NCBI GenBank assembly: GCA_035352715.1
Contig: DAOPYE010000003.1
Coordinates: 1-56,816 of the forward strand
Length of the DNA: 56,816 nucleotides
Source: DAOPYE01 sp035352715
GTDB lineage: Bacteria; Acidobacteriota; Holophagae; Holophagales; Holophagaceae
Direction of reading: 5' to 3'
Of this stretch, positions 42,675 to 51,236 are shown one piece after another. How positions within the stretch are numbered: position 1 is the first letter of the stretch; each line of letters starts with the position of its first letter. A program made the position numbers and the translations under genes. A model generated the notes under the pieces. That model was not told where the DNA came from. It saw only the letters and a list, made by a program, of their open reading frames with translations, and did no database searches.

Positions 42675-44318
42675 ATGATCACACCCGTTGCGACCGCACG
42701 CCCGGCTTCTTCGCCCGGAGCGCCATTCCTGCCCTTGGCGTTCCGATTCATCCTGAGCTTTGGCTTGGCCGTGCTTCTCCTGGCGCTGCCCGCCGAGACG
42801 AACCACCCCACCCATGAGAACGTCTATTTCACCCTGTTGGCGGCTTTCTTCTGCGAAAGCGTCTGGGAATGCGGGCGCTCGCTCAAGCGAACCGGCAAGC
42901 CATTCGGCACCCCATCCCTTCTGTGGATCAGGATCAACCTCCTGCTAGACATCCTGCTGATCGCCCTTCTGATCGCCTACCAGGGCGTCGATCAGGAGCG
43001 GTTCACCACGGCCTACATCTTCCCGGTGCTGGCCTCGGCGTTCTACCTGGGTATCCCAGAGATCGTCGGCGTAGGGATCGTGACCTCCCTGTTCCATATC
43101 CTCAGCTTTTTTCTTTTCTCCACAGGCGCCCTGCCCGCCTTCGGGCACTCCGGCCCCATCGGGGATCTGGAACCATCGAGGGGCTTTTTCGTCCTCGGTT
43201 TCGCGACGATCCAGATCCTCATGGCGGTGCTGGTCGTCGTGCTCATCCGCAAGCACCTGGAGACGCTGCGCAGCACCCTGCAGCAGTCCGAAGCGACCGT
43301 GGACGAGCTATCAGCGCTCTACCGGAGGGTCTTCGAATCCATGTTCTCAGGACTGGTCACCCTGGACATGGAAGGACTGGTCACCTCTGCCAATCCCGCC
43401 GCCGAAAACATCCTGCATCGCCCTTTGCCTCTGGGCATGAACCTCATGGAGCTGGGACTCCATGACCTGTTTCACCATCAGGGATTTTCCCGGGAACAGC
43501 GATTCGAGCGGGAATTCACACTGGAGAACGGCTCGCGGCGCATTCTGGGCGGCAATGTGGCGCCGATTCGCGATAGCGAAGGCCACCAGAACGGACACCT
43601 GCTGCTGTTCCAGGATTTGACAGATTTGAAAGCACTGGAAGAACGGACCCGGCTCAACGAGCGTCTGGCCGCCGTAGGCGAGCTCTCGGCAGAACTGGCC
43701 CATGAGCTCCGGAATCCCGTGGCTTCCATCCAGGGCTGCGCGCAGATTCTCGGGAAAGGCGATCAACCACAGGCCATGCAGCAGCGCGTGCTGAAGATCC
43801 TGCAGCGGGAATCCGATCGCGTCAGCGGTTTGGTCAGCGACTTCCTGGATTTCACCCGACCGCGCGCGGTATCGACGCAACCCTGCTGGCTGCCGACAAT
43901 GATCGACGAGATCCGGTCAAGCTGGGAGACCGATCCGCGCAGCTCCGGAATTCCGCTCCACATCGAGGCTTCACCGGAAGTCTACATCCTGGGTGACCAG
44001 AAGTGCATTCATCAGGTTTTCACGAACCTCCTCAGCAATGCCCGCAAAGCCCTTCGAACCGCCAACCGCAGGGAGGTGAGGGTCCGATTCCAACAGGCCG
44101 CCCAACGGATCGAAATCACGGTGGAGGATTCGGGCTGTGGCATGAGCCCAGATCAGCTCAAGACCGTGTTCCTGCCCTTCGCCAGTGGATTCCAGGAGGG
44201 AACGGGACTCGGCATGAGTCTCGTCTTCCAATTCGTTCAGCGCATGGGCTGGGATATCCGGATTGAGAGCAGGGAAGGTGAAGGCACCCAGGTGTTCCTT
44301 GGCGTCCCTCTCGCGTGA
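42675..44318 (+). CDS. Membrane sensor histidine kinase, PilS/NtrB-like
   Basis: 547 aa from ATG 42675; a TTG at 42648 preceded by AGGGGGA is an alternative. About six membrane helices (20-190), a PAS domain (about 215-320), dimerisation domain with the phospho-His in GELSAELAHELRNPVASI, and an intact ATPase domain (FTNLLSNARKA, EDSGCGMS, GTGLGMS). Layout and H-box are those of PilS and other kinases that pair with sigma-54 activators. The partner regulator is not in the window. Confidence 0.88.
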   Translation: MITPVATARPASSPGAPFLPLAFRFILSFGLAVLLLALPAETNHPTHENVYFTLLAAFFCESVWECGRSLKRTGKPFGTPSLLWIRINLLLDILLIALLIAYQGVDQERFTTAYIFPVLASAFYLGIPEIVGVGIVTSLFHILSFFLFSTGALPAFGHSGPIGDLEPSRGFFVLGFATIQILMAVLVVVLIRKHLETLRSTLQQSEATVDELSALYRRVFESMFSGLVTLDMEGLVTSANPAAENILHRPLPLGMNLMELGLHDLFHHQGFSREQRFEREFTLENGSRRILGGNVAPIRDSEGHQNGHLLLFQDLTDLKALEERTRLNERLAAVGELSAELAHELRNPVASIQGCAQILGKGDQPQAMQQRVLKILQRESDRVSGLVSDFLDFTRPRAVSTQPCWLPTMIDEIRSSWETDPRSSGIPLHIEASPEVYILGDQKCIHQVFTNLLSNARKALRTANRREVRVRFQQAAQRIEITVEDSGCGMSPDQLKTVFLPFASGFQEGTGLGMSLVFQFVQRMGWDIRIESREGEGTQVFLGVPLA

Positions 44319-44385
44319 CTATTCGCCTTGCGGATCTGCCGCCAAGATGCCACCTTTGAGCAATTCGATCACGACTGGATCCGCC

Positions 44386-44862
44386 ATGAACCGCAAGCTC
44401 ATCCGCCCGAATTTTGACGAAATCAAGGAGAAGATCGGGCGCGCCCCGAAGACGGCCCCAATCGAACCTCCGACCACCACCCCTATGCCCGTGGACCCCA
44501 TCACCGGCGGCGCGATCAATCCCAACGCGGCCAGTGTTCCACAGGGCCTCGGCAGCCCGCGCCGCAAGATCGCCCCCCCAGAGCAGACAAATGCCGAAAG
44601 TTTCTATTACCTGAAACAGATGCAGGCAAAGACGCCCATGGTGGTGGTTTTGCAGAATGACGAGAAGCTGCGCGGCGTCATCGAGTGGTACGACAAGCAT
44701 TGCCTGAAGATCAACCGCATCAAGGAGCCGAACCTGCTGGTTCCGAAGCACAACATCAAATACATCTACAAGCAGGATGAAGAGCCCCGCATCCGCCGAA
44801 GCCGAACCAGCAAAAAGGAAGAGACTTCGACCCCCGAGGTGGATCTTCCCCTGTACGACTGA
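44386..44862 (+). CDS. hfq: Hfq-like RNA chaperone with N-terminal extension
   Basis: 158 aa. The Sm fold lies at about 68-130: SFYYLKQMQAKTPMVVVLQ and LRGVIEWYDKHCLKI form Sm1, and VPKHNIKYIYK forms Sm2 with the conserved KH at 121-122. Usual Hfq is 70-100 aa and starts near this domain; here a 65-residue Pro/Asn-rich N-terminal arm precedes it, plus a basic-acidic tail after it. Likely hexameric and sRNA-binding, but diverged. Start ATG 44386 chosen by sequence; upstream frame is open. Confidence 0.85.
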   Translation: MNRKLIRPNFDEIKEKIGRAPKTAPIEPPTTTPMPVDPITGGAINPNAASVPQGLGSPRRKIAPPEQTNAESFYYLKQMQAKTPMVVVLQNDEKLRGVIEWYDKHCLKINRIKEPNLLVPKHNIKYIYKQDEEPRIRRSRTSKKEETSTPEVDLPLYD

Positions 44863-44876
44863 GGCCGCCTTCCCCC

Positions 44877-46130
44877 ATGAGCCAACGCCCCAACATCGTG
44901 ATCACCTTGGGCGATCCCTGCGGAATCGGCCCTGAGCTGCTGTTGCGCACCCTTCACATCATCACGTCCTGGTGTGATGCCACCATCGTGGGTTCTCGGA
45001 TCGGCCTGGAACTGCTAGGTCCTTGGCCGTCCCTGCCAGTCGAATGGGGCTGGGAAAAACCCTTCGCCGTCGCGCCCGAAGAGGAAAGCCCAAGCCTAAG
45101 TTCCACGCTCTGGACGCAGGATGCGGCCTCCGGCCAGCGCGGCAGAGCCCTATGGATTGATCCTTGCCCCGATGTCACCGCGCAGCAGTTGACCATCGGC
45201 GTGGGTTCCGCCGCCTCGGGGCGCTGTGCGGTCGAAGCCGTGAGAACCGGCGCTCATCGCGTGCTTCGCGGTGCCGGCGACGCCCTCGTGACCCTGCCGC
45301 TCTCCAAGGCCGCTGCCCACGCCGCCGGATACGCCATCCCAGGCCATACGGAATTCCTGCAGCAGCTTTCAGGTTCTCCGATCACACGCATGGCCTTCGT
45401 AAGCCCCAGCCTGTGGGTCGTCCTGCACACGGTCCACCAGAGCCTGCGCTCGGTGGTGGCCGAACTCTCCGTGGATGGTGTGGCGGAGACGCTGACCTTC
45501 GCGGCGGACCGGTTCATGCGCCTTTCCGGCAAGCTCGACCTGCGGGTCGCCCTGTGCGCGCTCAATCCCCACGCGGGAGAGGGCGGCGCGTTCGGCGACG
45601 AGGAATCCATCCTGAAAGAAGCCATCGTGCAGGCCGAAGCCTCCTTCGTCGAGTTTCGCCGGGCCGGGGACCAGACCCCCTTCTCACACGTGCGCTCGCC
45701 CTTCATCCCAGGCCCAGCCCCCAAGGATTGGGCCCTTTTCCCGAACCGGGTTCCCATGGCCGAGATCAGCGATCAGCGCGAGATCGAAGTCTTCCAGCCA
45801 GGATCGCGAAGCGCCAAACCGCACCACCCCTCGCCCCAGTTCTTCGGGCCCTTGCCTTCGGACACCCTCTTCCAGCGTGCGGCTGCGGGCGAATTCGATC
45901 TCGTGGTCGCCCTGTACCACGACCAGGGCCTGATCCCCATCAAGGTCCTGGAACCCAAGACCGCCGTGAACTTGACGCTGGGGTTGCCCTTCATCCGGAC
46001 CTCGCCAGACCACGGAACGGCCTTCGACAAGGCCGGGCAATGGGTCGGCGATCCCACCAATTTCCTGGAAGCAACCGCCCTGGCGATTCGCCTGGCGGAA
46101 CGAACCCAGGCGCCCAAAGGGAACCCCTAG
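44877..46130 (+). CDS. pdxA: 4-hydroxythreonine-4-phosphate dehydrogenase PdxA, enlarged
   Basis: 417 aa, versus about 330 for the family. Key motifs are intact: GDPCGIGPE (12-20), metal-binding His in GHTEF (H157), NPHAGEGG (H232) and YHDQG (H348), and RTSPDHGTAFD. The extra length is mainly one insert at about residues 255-322, rich in Pro/Arg/Ser, between the EES and GPLPSDTLF segments. Acts in pyridoxal 5'-phosphate synthesis. No pdxJ in view. Follows hfq by 14 bp. Confidence 0.92.
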   Translation: MSQRPNIVITLGDPCGIGPELLLRTLHIITSWCDATIVGSRIGLELLGPWPSLPVEWGWEKPFAVAPEEESPSLSSTLWTQDAASGQRGRALWIDPCPDVTAQQLTIGVGSAASGRCAVEAVRTGAHRVLRGAGDALVTLPLSKAAAHAAGYAIPGHTEFLQQLSGSPITRMAFVSPSLWVVLHTVHQSLRSVVAELSVDGVAETLTFAADRFMRLSGKLDLRVALCALNPHAGEGGAFGDEESILKEAIVQAEASFVEFRRAGDQTPFSHVRSPFIPGPAPKDWALFPNRVPMAEISDQREIEVFQPGSRSAKPHHPSPQFFGPLPSDTLFQRAAAGEFDLVVALYHDQGLIPIKVLEPKTAVNLTLGLPFIRTSPDHGTAFDKAGQWVGDPTNFLEATALAIRLAERTQAPKGNP

Positions 46131-46163
46131 ATGGCTTTGCGGCACAAGAGGTAAGGAGTTTTA

Positions 46164-47321
46164 ATGAACGCGACCGCCCTGATCCTGGCCCACGGCCAGA
46201 GCGAGTGCCTGTGCTCCAACCTGCCCCCGTGCCTCCACGCCATCCTTGGCGATGCGGCGCTGTTATGGGTCCTGCGCGCCTTGCCTGAAAACATCACCCA
46301 GGCGCGAGTGTTCCATGACGGCGATACGCGAATTTCAGAGGCCATGGAACGATGGAGCAAGGAAGGCCTCCTGCCCTGTCCCGCATCCACCTTGAACGCC
46401 GAGGACTTTGACACCCTGGGCGAGGCGCCCATCCTGGTTTTGCGGGGCGATGCCCCGCTGATTGCCTTCAGTGGTCTTCTGGACGGCCTCGACGCAAAAG
46501 ACATCACCAACAAGGCATCTCTTCCGGGATTCTTCACCGTTCAATCCGCCAAAGCGTTATTGACAGTTCCTGGCAAAGACCTTCCCGAGACCAAAGGTCT
46601 TCGCATCATCGCCAACCGTCGGGACATCGCCGCACTCCAGACGCAGGCACGCACGGCCATCAACGATCGGTGGATGGATCGGGGCGTGACGATCGTCGAC
46701 CCCGCCTCGACGTTCATCGGCCCTCGCGTGGAGCTGGCACCGGATGTCCTGATCGAACCCCAGGTCCGTCTTGAAGGCAGCGTGCACATCAGCCGCAGCG
46801 CGCGCATTGGCCAGGGCTCGATCCTCCAGGACACCGTCATCGCCGAGGATGTCGAGATCAAGCCCTATACGCTCTCTCAAAGCGCGCAGGTGGGACCAAG
46901 TGCCATCGTCGGCCCCTTTGCCCGCCTGCGCGAAGGCTCGGTGCTGGAAGCCCGCGTTCATGTGGGCAACTTCGTGGAGACGAAGAAGACGACGCTCCAC
47001 GCGGGCGCCAAAGCCAATCACCTCACCTATCTGGGCGACGCCGAAGTGGGCGAGATGACCAACGTGGGCGCCGGGGTCATCACCTGCAACTACGACGGCT
47101 TCCGCAAACACAAGACAGTCATTGGCAAAAACGTTTTCGTGGGTTCTGACACGCAGCTGATCGCACCCGTGACGATCGGCGACGGCGCGCTGCTGGCTGC
47201 GGGAAGCACCATCTCGCAGGATGTCCCTGGCGACGCTCTGGCCATCACCCGCGCGACTTTGACCGTCAAAGCGGGATCAGCAGCTCGTCTTCGCGAGAAA
47301 CTCCGTAATCAGATCGGCTAA
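46164..47321 (+). CDS. glmU: GlmU-like protein: intact acetyltransferase half, degenerate uridyltransferase half
   Basis: 385 aa, versus about 455. The left-handed beta-helix acetyltransferase domain (about 172-385) is well kept, with NFVETKKT, AKANHLTYLGDAEVG and NVGAGVITCNYDG. The N-terminal domain (1-150) is shortened by about 75 residues, and the nucleotide loop (LAAGxGTRM) reads LILAHGQSECLC, with the Lys of PKVLH also gone (PPCLHAI). It probably acetylates glucosamine-1-P but cannot make UDP-GlcNAc itself. TAAGGAG precedes ATG 46164. Confidence 0.88.
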   Translation: MNATALILAHGQSECLCSNLPPCLHAILGDAALLWVLRALPENITQARVFHDGDTRISEAMERWSKEGLLPCPASTLNAEDFDTLGEAPILVLRGDAPLIAFSGLLDGLDAKDITNKASLPGFFTVQSAKALLTVPGKDLPETKGLRIIANRRDIAALQTQARTAINDRWMDRGVTIVDPASTFIGPRVELAPDVLIEPQVRLEGSVHISRSARIGQGSILQDTVIAEDVEIKPYTLSQSAQVGPSAIVGPFARLREGSVLEARVHVGNFVETKKTTLHAGAKANHLTYLGDAEVGEMTNVGAGVITCNYDGFRKHKTVIGKNVFVGSDTQLIAPVTIGDGALLAAGSTISQDVPGDALAITRATLTVKAGSAARLREKLRNQIG

Positions 47322-47357
47322 GCTAGAGACTGTGATGCGATACGACAATGGTTTTTC

Positions 47358-48134
47358 ATGCTGACATCCTTGCTTGACAAGATTGGACGACGCGCACTGG
47401 TTGCGCTCGAACAGGCTGGCGATTTTTCGGTCGTATCCGGCCGCGCCTTCGCAGCGGTCTTCAGGCGCCCTTTCGACACGGCGAACTTGATGCGACAGTT
47501 CGTGGCGGTTGGCGTGAACAGCATCCCCGTCATCGTGCTGACTTCGCTGGCGGTGAGCCTCGTGTTCGCCCTGCAGCTCGCCTATGGATTCAAGCAGTTC
47601 CAGGCGGAAGGCCTGGCCGCGCAGGTGAACGGCCTCGCCATCACCCGTGAACTGGCCCCAGTCATCTCGGGACTCATGCTCGCCGGACGCGTGGGCAGCG
47701 CCATGGCGGCCGAACTGGGCACCATGCAGGTCACGGAACAGATCGACGCCCTGGAATGCCTGGCGACGGACCCCGTTCACTATCTGTTTGTCCCGCGCCT
47801 GCTGGCCTCGGCCATCATGCTGCCCCTGCTCACGGCCATGGCCATCTACGTCGGCTACTGGGGCGGCTACATGCTGCTGGTGGGCGCCGAAGGTCAAAGC
47901 GCCACGGTCTACGCCAGCGATTTTTACAAGCTGCTGGATGTGCGCGATGTCCGCATCGCGCTCACCAAGGCCCTGGTCTTCGGGATCATCATCGCCCTGG
48001 TGGGATGCTGGCGCGGCTATCGCACCCAGGGAGGCGCCGAAGGCGTGGGCAACGCGCCCACCAGCAGCGTCGTCACCTCCTCGCTATGGATTCTCATCGC
48101 AGACTTCTTCCTTACCAAGCTCCTGCTGGTCTGA
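47358..48134 (+). CDS. mlaE: MlaE-family ABC permease
   Basis: 258 aa, five to six membrane helices, with the family motif LAGRVGSAMAAELGTMQVTEQIDAL, which couples to MlaF. Part of an MCE phospholipid transport system between outer and inner membranes, with the next two genes. 36 bp after glmU. Confidence 0.93.
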   Translation: MLTSLLDKIGRRALVALEQAGDFSVVSGRAFAAVFRRPFDTANLMRQFVAVGVNSIPVIVLTSLAVSLVFALQLAYGFKQFQAEGLAAQVNGLAITRELAPVISGLMLAGRVGSAMAAELGTMQVTEQIDALECLATDPVHYLFVPRLLASAIMLPLLTAMAIYVGYWGGYMLLVGAEGQSATVYASDFYKLLDVRDVRIALTKALVFGIIIALVGCWRGYRTQGGAEGVGNAPTSSVVTSSLWILIADFFLTKLLLV

Positions 48135-48141
48135 GGCTCTT

Positions 48142-48966
48142 TTGGAACCAAATTCTCCCCTCATCGACGTGGTGAACCTGTCCAAGGCTTTCGGCCCCAA
48201 GGTGGTGTTGTCCAACGTCAATCTCTCGGTCAAGGAAGGTGAGAGCCTCGTGGTGCTGGGCGGATCCGGCACCGGCAAGACGGTGCTCCTGCGCAACATC
48301 ATGGGCCTGCTGACGCCAGATTCCGGCCACGTCTCCGTGGATGGCAACATTATCCACCAGCTCAAGCGCGACGAATTGTTCCAGGTGCGCAAGAAGATCG
48401 GAATGTGCTTCCAGATGGCGGCCCTGTTCGATTCGATGACCGTCGAGGGCAACATCGGCTTCCCGCTCAAACGCCATACCCAGATGAGCCCAGGCGAGAT
48501 CGCCGATCGCGTGGACGAGTGCCTGAACCTCGTGGGCCTGAGGGGCTGCCAGAAACTCAAACCCTCGGAGCTGTCCGGTGGCATGAAGCGCCGCGTGGGC
48601 TTTGCCCGCGCCATCGCCCTGAAGCCCCAGATCCTGCTCTTCGACGAGCCGACGACGGGCCTGGATCCGGTCATGACGGATGTCATCGGGCGCGTGATCC
48701 TGGACCTCAAGCATGAGCTGGGCGTCACCACCATCACCATCACGCACGATCTGAAAAGCGCCTTCGAGATCGCGGATCGCATCGCCCTGCTCTTCCGCGG
48801 TGAAGTCATCGCCTGCGAGCCCGGCAGCACCTTCCGCGATAATCCGCACCCCATCGTTCAGCAGTTCCTGCGCGGCGACGCCGATGGGCCGTTCCTGCAG
48901 GATCCACCGCCACCCAAACGAACCAACCATGCGATCTACCATCCATTGACCGGGGTTGCCCCATGA
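48142..48966 (+). CDS. mlaF: MlaF-family ABC ATPase
   Basis: 274 aa. Walker A GGSGTGKTVL, Q-loop MCFQMAALFDSMTVEGN, signature LSGGMKRR, Walker B ILLFDEPTTGLDP, switch THD. TTG start at 48142 preceded by TGAGG, 8 bp after the mlaE stop; no earlier reasonable start. Overlaps mlaD as ATGA. Confidence 0.93.
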   Translation: MEPNSPLIDVVNLSKAFGPKVVLSNVNLSVKEGESLVVLGGSGTGKTVLLRNIMGLLTPDSGHVSVDGNIIHQLKRDELFQVRKKIGMCFQMAALFDSMTVEGNIGFPLKRHTQMSPGEIADRVDECLNLVGLRGCQKLKPSELSGGMKRRVGFARAIALKPQILLFDEPTTGLDPVMTDVIGRVILDLKHELGVTTITITHDLKSAFEIADRIALLFRGEVIACEPGSTFRDNPHPIVQQFLRGDADGPFLQDPPPPKRTNHAIYHPLTGVAP

Positions 48967-50432
48967 AGCTTGAAACCAAAGTCGGCGCCTTCTTTCTCGC
49001 CAGCCTCGTCGTCCTGGGCATCTTGATCTTCCGCACCCAAAAGATTGATTTCTTCGGCAAAAAGTCCGAACGCGACTTCGCGCTGGAATTCAAGCAGGTC
49101 GCGGGTTTGACGCAGCAGGGCAAGGTGCTGGTCGCCGGTGTCAAGGTGGGCAGCGTGCAGGAAATCCGCCTTGAGCGCAGCCGCGCCCGCGTCGTCATCT
49201 CCGTCGATCCCGCCGTACCCATCTACAGCGACGCCAGCGCCACGCTGAGCTCCATCGGCATCCTGGGCGAGAAGTACGTGGACCTGGACCCCGGACATCC
49301 CGAAAGCGGCCCGCTGGCCAATCGCAGCCTCATCGCCAGCAAGGAGGGCGTCGGTCTCGATAGCCTGATGGAAACGCTGGCCGCCATCGGCAAGGACGTG
49401 AAGGGCATCACCCAGGCGCTGAACGAATCCATCGGCGGCGAAGCGGGACGCCAGAAGCTGGATGAGATCGTGGACAACATCCGCGTGCTGACCGGCGAAT
49501 TCCGCGCCATGGCGCAGGAGAACCACGGCGCCATCAACGAGACGATGGCCAACGCGGCCGCCGTCAGCGCAGAACTGCGCGATCGCCTGCCCAAGCTGGC
49601 CCAGCAGTTCGAGGATCTGGGCCGCAATCTGAATGGCATGGTCAACGACACGCGCCCCGAGGTGAAGGGTTTGGTCGTTGATGTGCGCAAGCTGGCGCAG
49701 AATTTCCAAACGACGTCCGAAAATATCCGCTCCATCACGGACAAGGTAAACAAGGGCGAAGGCACCATCGGCAAGCTGCTCAACGACGAAGCCACGGTGC
49801 AGAAGATCAACACCGCCGTGGATAACGTGAACGAGCTGCTTGGCGGCATCAAGAACATGGAGCTGCGCCTGGATATGGGTGGTGCGCAGTGGACCAAGCG
49901 CGGGGATTCCCAGACGGGTCTGGGCATCGAGATCGCGCCCCGCAAGGACTACTGGTATTCCATCGGCCTCTCCAGCACCCCCGATGGCAAGATCTCCGAA
50001 AGCACGCGCGCCAGCGGCGCGATCGACCCGGTCACCGGCCTGCCCACGGGCGCGCTGGATAAGACCCGCTTCGTCACGACGGACCAGGCTTTCACCGTAT
50101 CTGCGGAATTCGCCAAGCGCCTGGGCGAGCACTTCGTCCTGCATGGCGGCATCATCGACGGCAAGGGCGGCGCCGGTGCGGAATACCGCGCCATGGACGA
50201 CCGCTTCCGCCTGGGCGCCCTGGCCTACGACTTCACCAAACGCGACGACAAACCCAACCCCCGCTACCGGGTCACCAGCAGCTTCCAGTTCTGGAAGGGG
50301 CTGTATGTCCAGGCGGGCGTGCAGGACATCGGCAACCGCGAACTGCGCACGTTCTTCGCGGGCGGCGGCATCCGCTGGACGGACAACGATCTGAAGAAGC
50401 TCGTGGGACTCGCCGCGGGAGGCTCCAAATAG
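48963..50432 (+). CDS. mlaD: MCE-domain (MlaD-like) protein with C-terminal beta-rich extension
   Basis: 489 aa. Membrane anchor at about 7-25, MCE domain (about 37-115, with GLTQQGKVLVAGVKVGSV), then helical coiled-coil repeats (120-300). The tail (300-489) consists of short amphipathic strands (LGIEIAPRKDYWYSIGL, FVLHGGIID, GLYVQAGVQDIG) ending in an FAGGGIRW strand, like an outer-membrane beta-barrel fragment. This could bridge the envelope. No mlaC or mlaA follows. Confidence 0.9.
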   Translation: MKLETKVGAFFLASLVVLGILIFRTQKIDFFGKKSERDFALEFKQVAGLTQQGKVLVAGVKVGSVQEIRLERSRARVVISVDPAVPIYSDASATLSSIGILGEKYVDLDPGHPESGPLANRSLIASKEGVGLDSLMETLAAIGKDVKGITQALNESIGGEAGRQKLDEIVDNIRVLTGEFRAMAQENHGAINETMANAAAVSAELRDRLPKLAQQFEDLGRNLNGMVNDTRPEVKGLVVDVRKLAQNFQTTSENIRSITDKVNKGEGTIGKLLNDEATVQKINTAVDNVNELLGGIKNMELRLDMGGAQWTKRGDSQTGLGIEIAPRKDYWYSIGLSSTPDGKISESTRASGAIDPVTGLPTGALDKTRFVTTDQAFTVSAEFAKRLGEHFVLHGGIIDGKGGAGAEYRAMDDRFRLGALAYDFTKRDDKPNPRYRVTSSFQFWKGLYVQAGVQDIGNRELRTFFAGGGIRWTDNDLKKLVGLAAGGSK

Positions 50433-50447
50433 CCATAATGGAGAGGC

Positions 50448-51236
50448 ATGCGTAGACCGCTCCTCATCCCCGGTGCCTCCCCAGGCCTCTTTCTCGCCTT
50501 CCGGCGCGGCATTCCTGTGGCCCTTGCGCTCGCGGCCCTGATCGGCGCGATCCTGGTGCCGCACGCGCGCCTGCCCTTCCTGGTCTTGGCGATCGCCTGT
50601 CTTGTCGAGCTGTGGCCGACCTTCAAGCAAGGCCGACGCTACCAGCGGGACCGCGTTTCCATCGTGCGCCACGAGGGGCTCTGGGTGAAAGCTCTCCGAC
50701 CGCTGGCTCGTCTCCTCGGCCGGGAGACTGACTGGGTGCTGTCCTTCTGCGCCTGGAACAACCTTCAGGTCGGGAGGCTTTTCGAGGCGGAGCGAGCGCG
50801 CAAGGCATTGGTGCTGCTGCCCCACTGCATCCAGCTGGCCTCGTGCAAGGCCGAGATCCTGACGGATCTCACGACCTGCCGCGCCTGCGGGCTGTGTCCC
50901 GTGGGAGATGTGCTGGAAAACGCCCTGACCCAACGCTGGGATGTGCGCATTGCCAACCGCAGCCACAAGGCCTATCGCCAGGCGCGGGAATTCGCCCCGG
51001 ATCTCATGGTGGCCGTGAGCTGCACGGATCGTCTGCTCAAGGGGCTGCTCAAGTTCCCCGATGTGCCCTCGCTGGCGATCCCGCTGGGGCTGCCCCACGG
51101 CATGTGCGTGGACACGACGTTCTCGCCGTCGCTCATGGTCGCCGCGATGGAAGCCTACGTGGAACCCAAGCCAGAGCCCAAAACTGAAGCCTCGAGCTCC
51201 AATATCCAGCCCCTTCACCGGGAGGACATCGCGTGA
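50448..51236 (+). CDS. DUF116-family membrane protein
   Basis: 262 aa. Two N-terminal membrane helices (about 17-38 and 40-58), then a cytoplasmic domain with the DUF116 cysteine pattern: LPHCIQLASCKAE, TTCRACGLCPVGD and VAVSCTDRL. The cysteines suggest metal or Fe-S binding. Function unknown. GGAGAGGC precedes the ATG. Its stop overlaps the UbiA start as GTGA. Confidence 0.82.
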   Translation: MRRPLLIPGASPGLFLAFRRGIPVALALAALIGAILVPHARLPFLVLAIACLVELWPTFKQGRRYQRDRVSIVRHEGLWVKALRPLARLLGRETDWVLSFCAWNNLQVGRLFEAERARKALVLLPHCIQLASCKAEILTDLTTCRACGLCPVGDVLENALTQRWDVRIANRSHKAYRQAREFAPDLMVAVSCTDRLLKGLLKFPDVPSLAIPLGLPHGMCVDTTFSPSLMVAAMEAYVEPKPEPKTEASSSNIQPLHREDIA

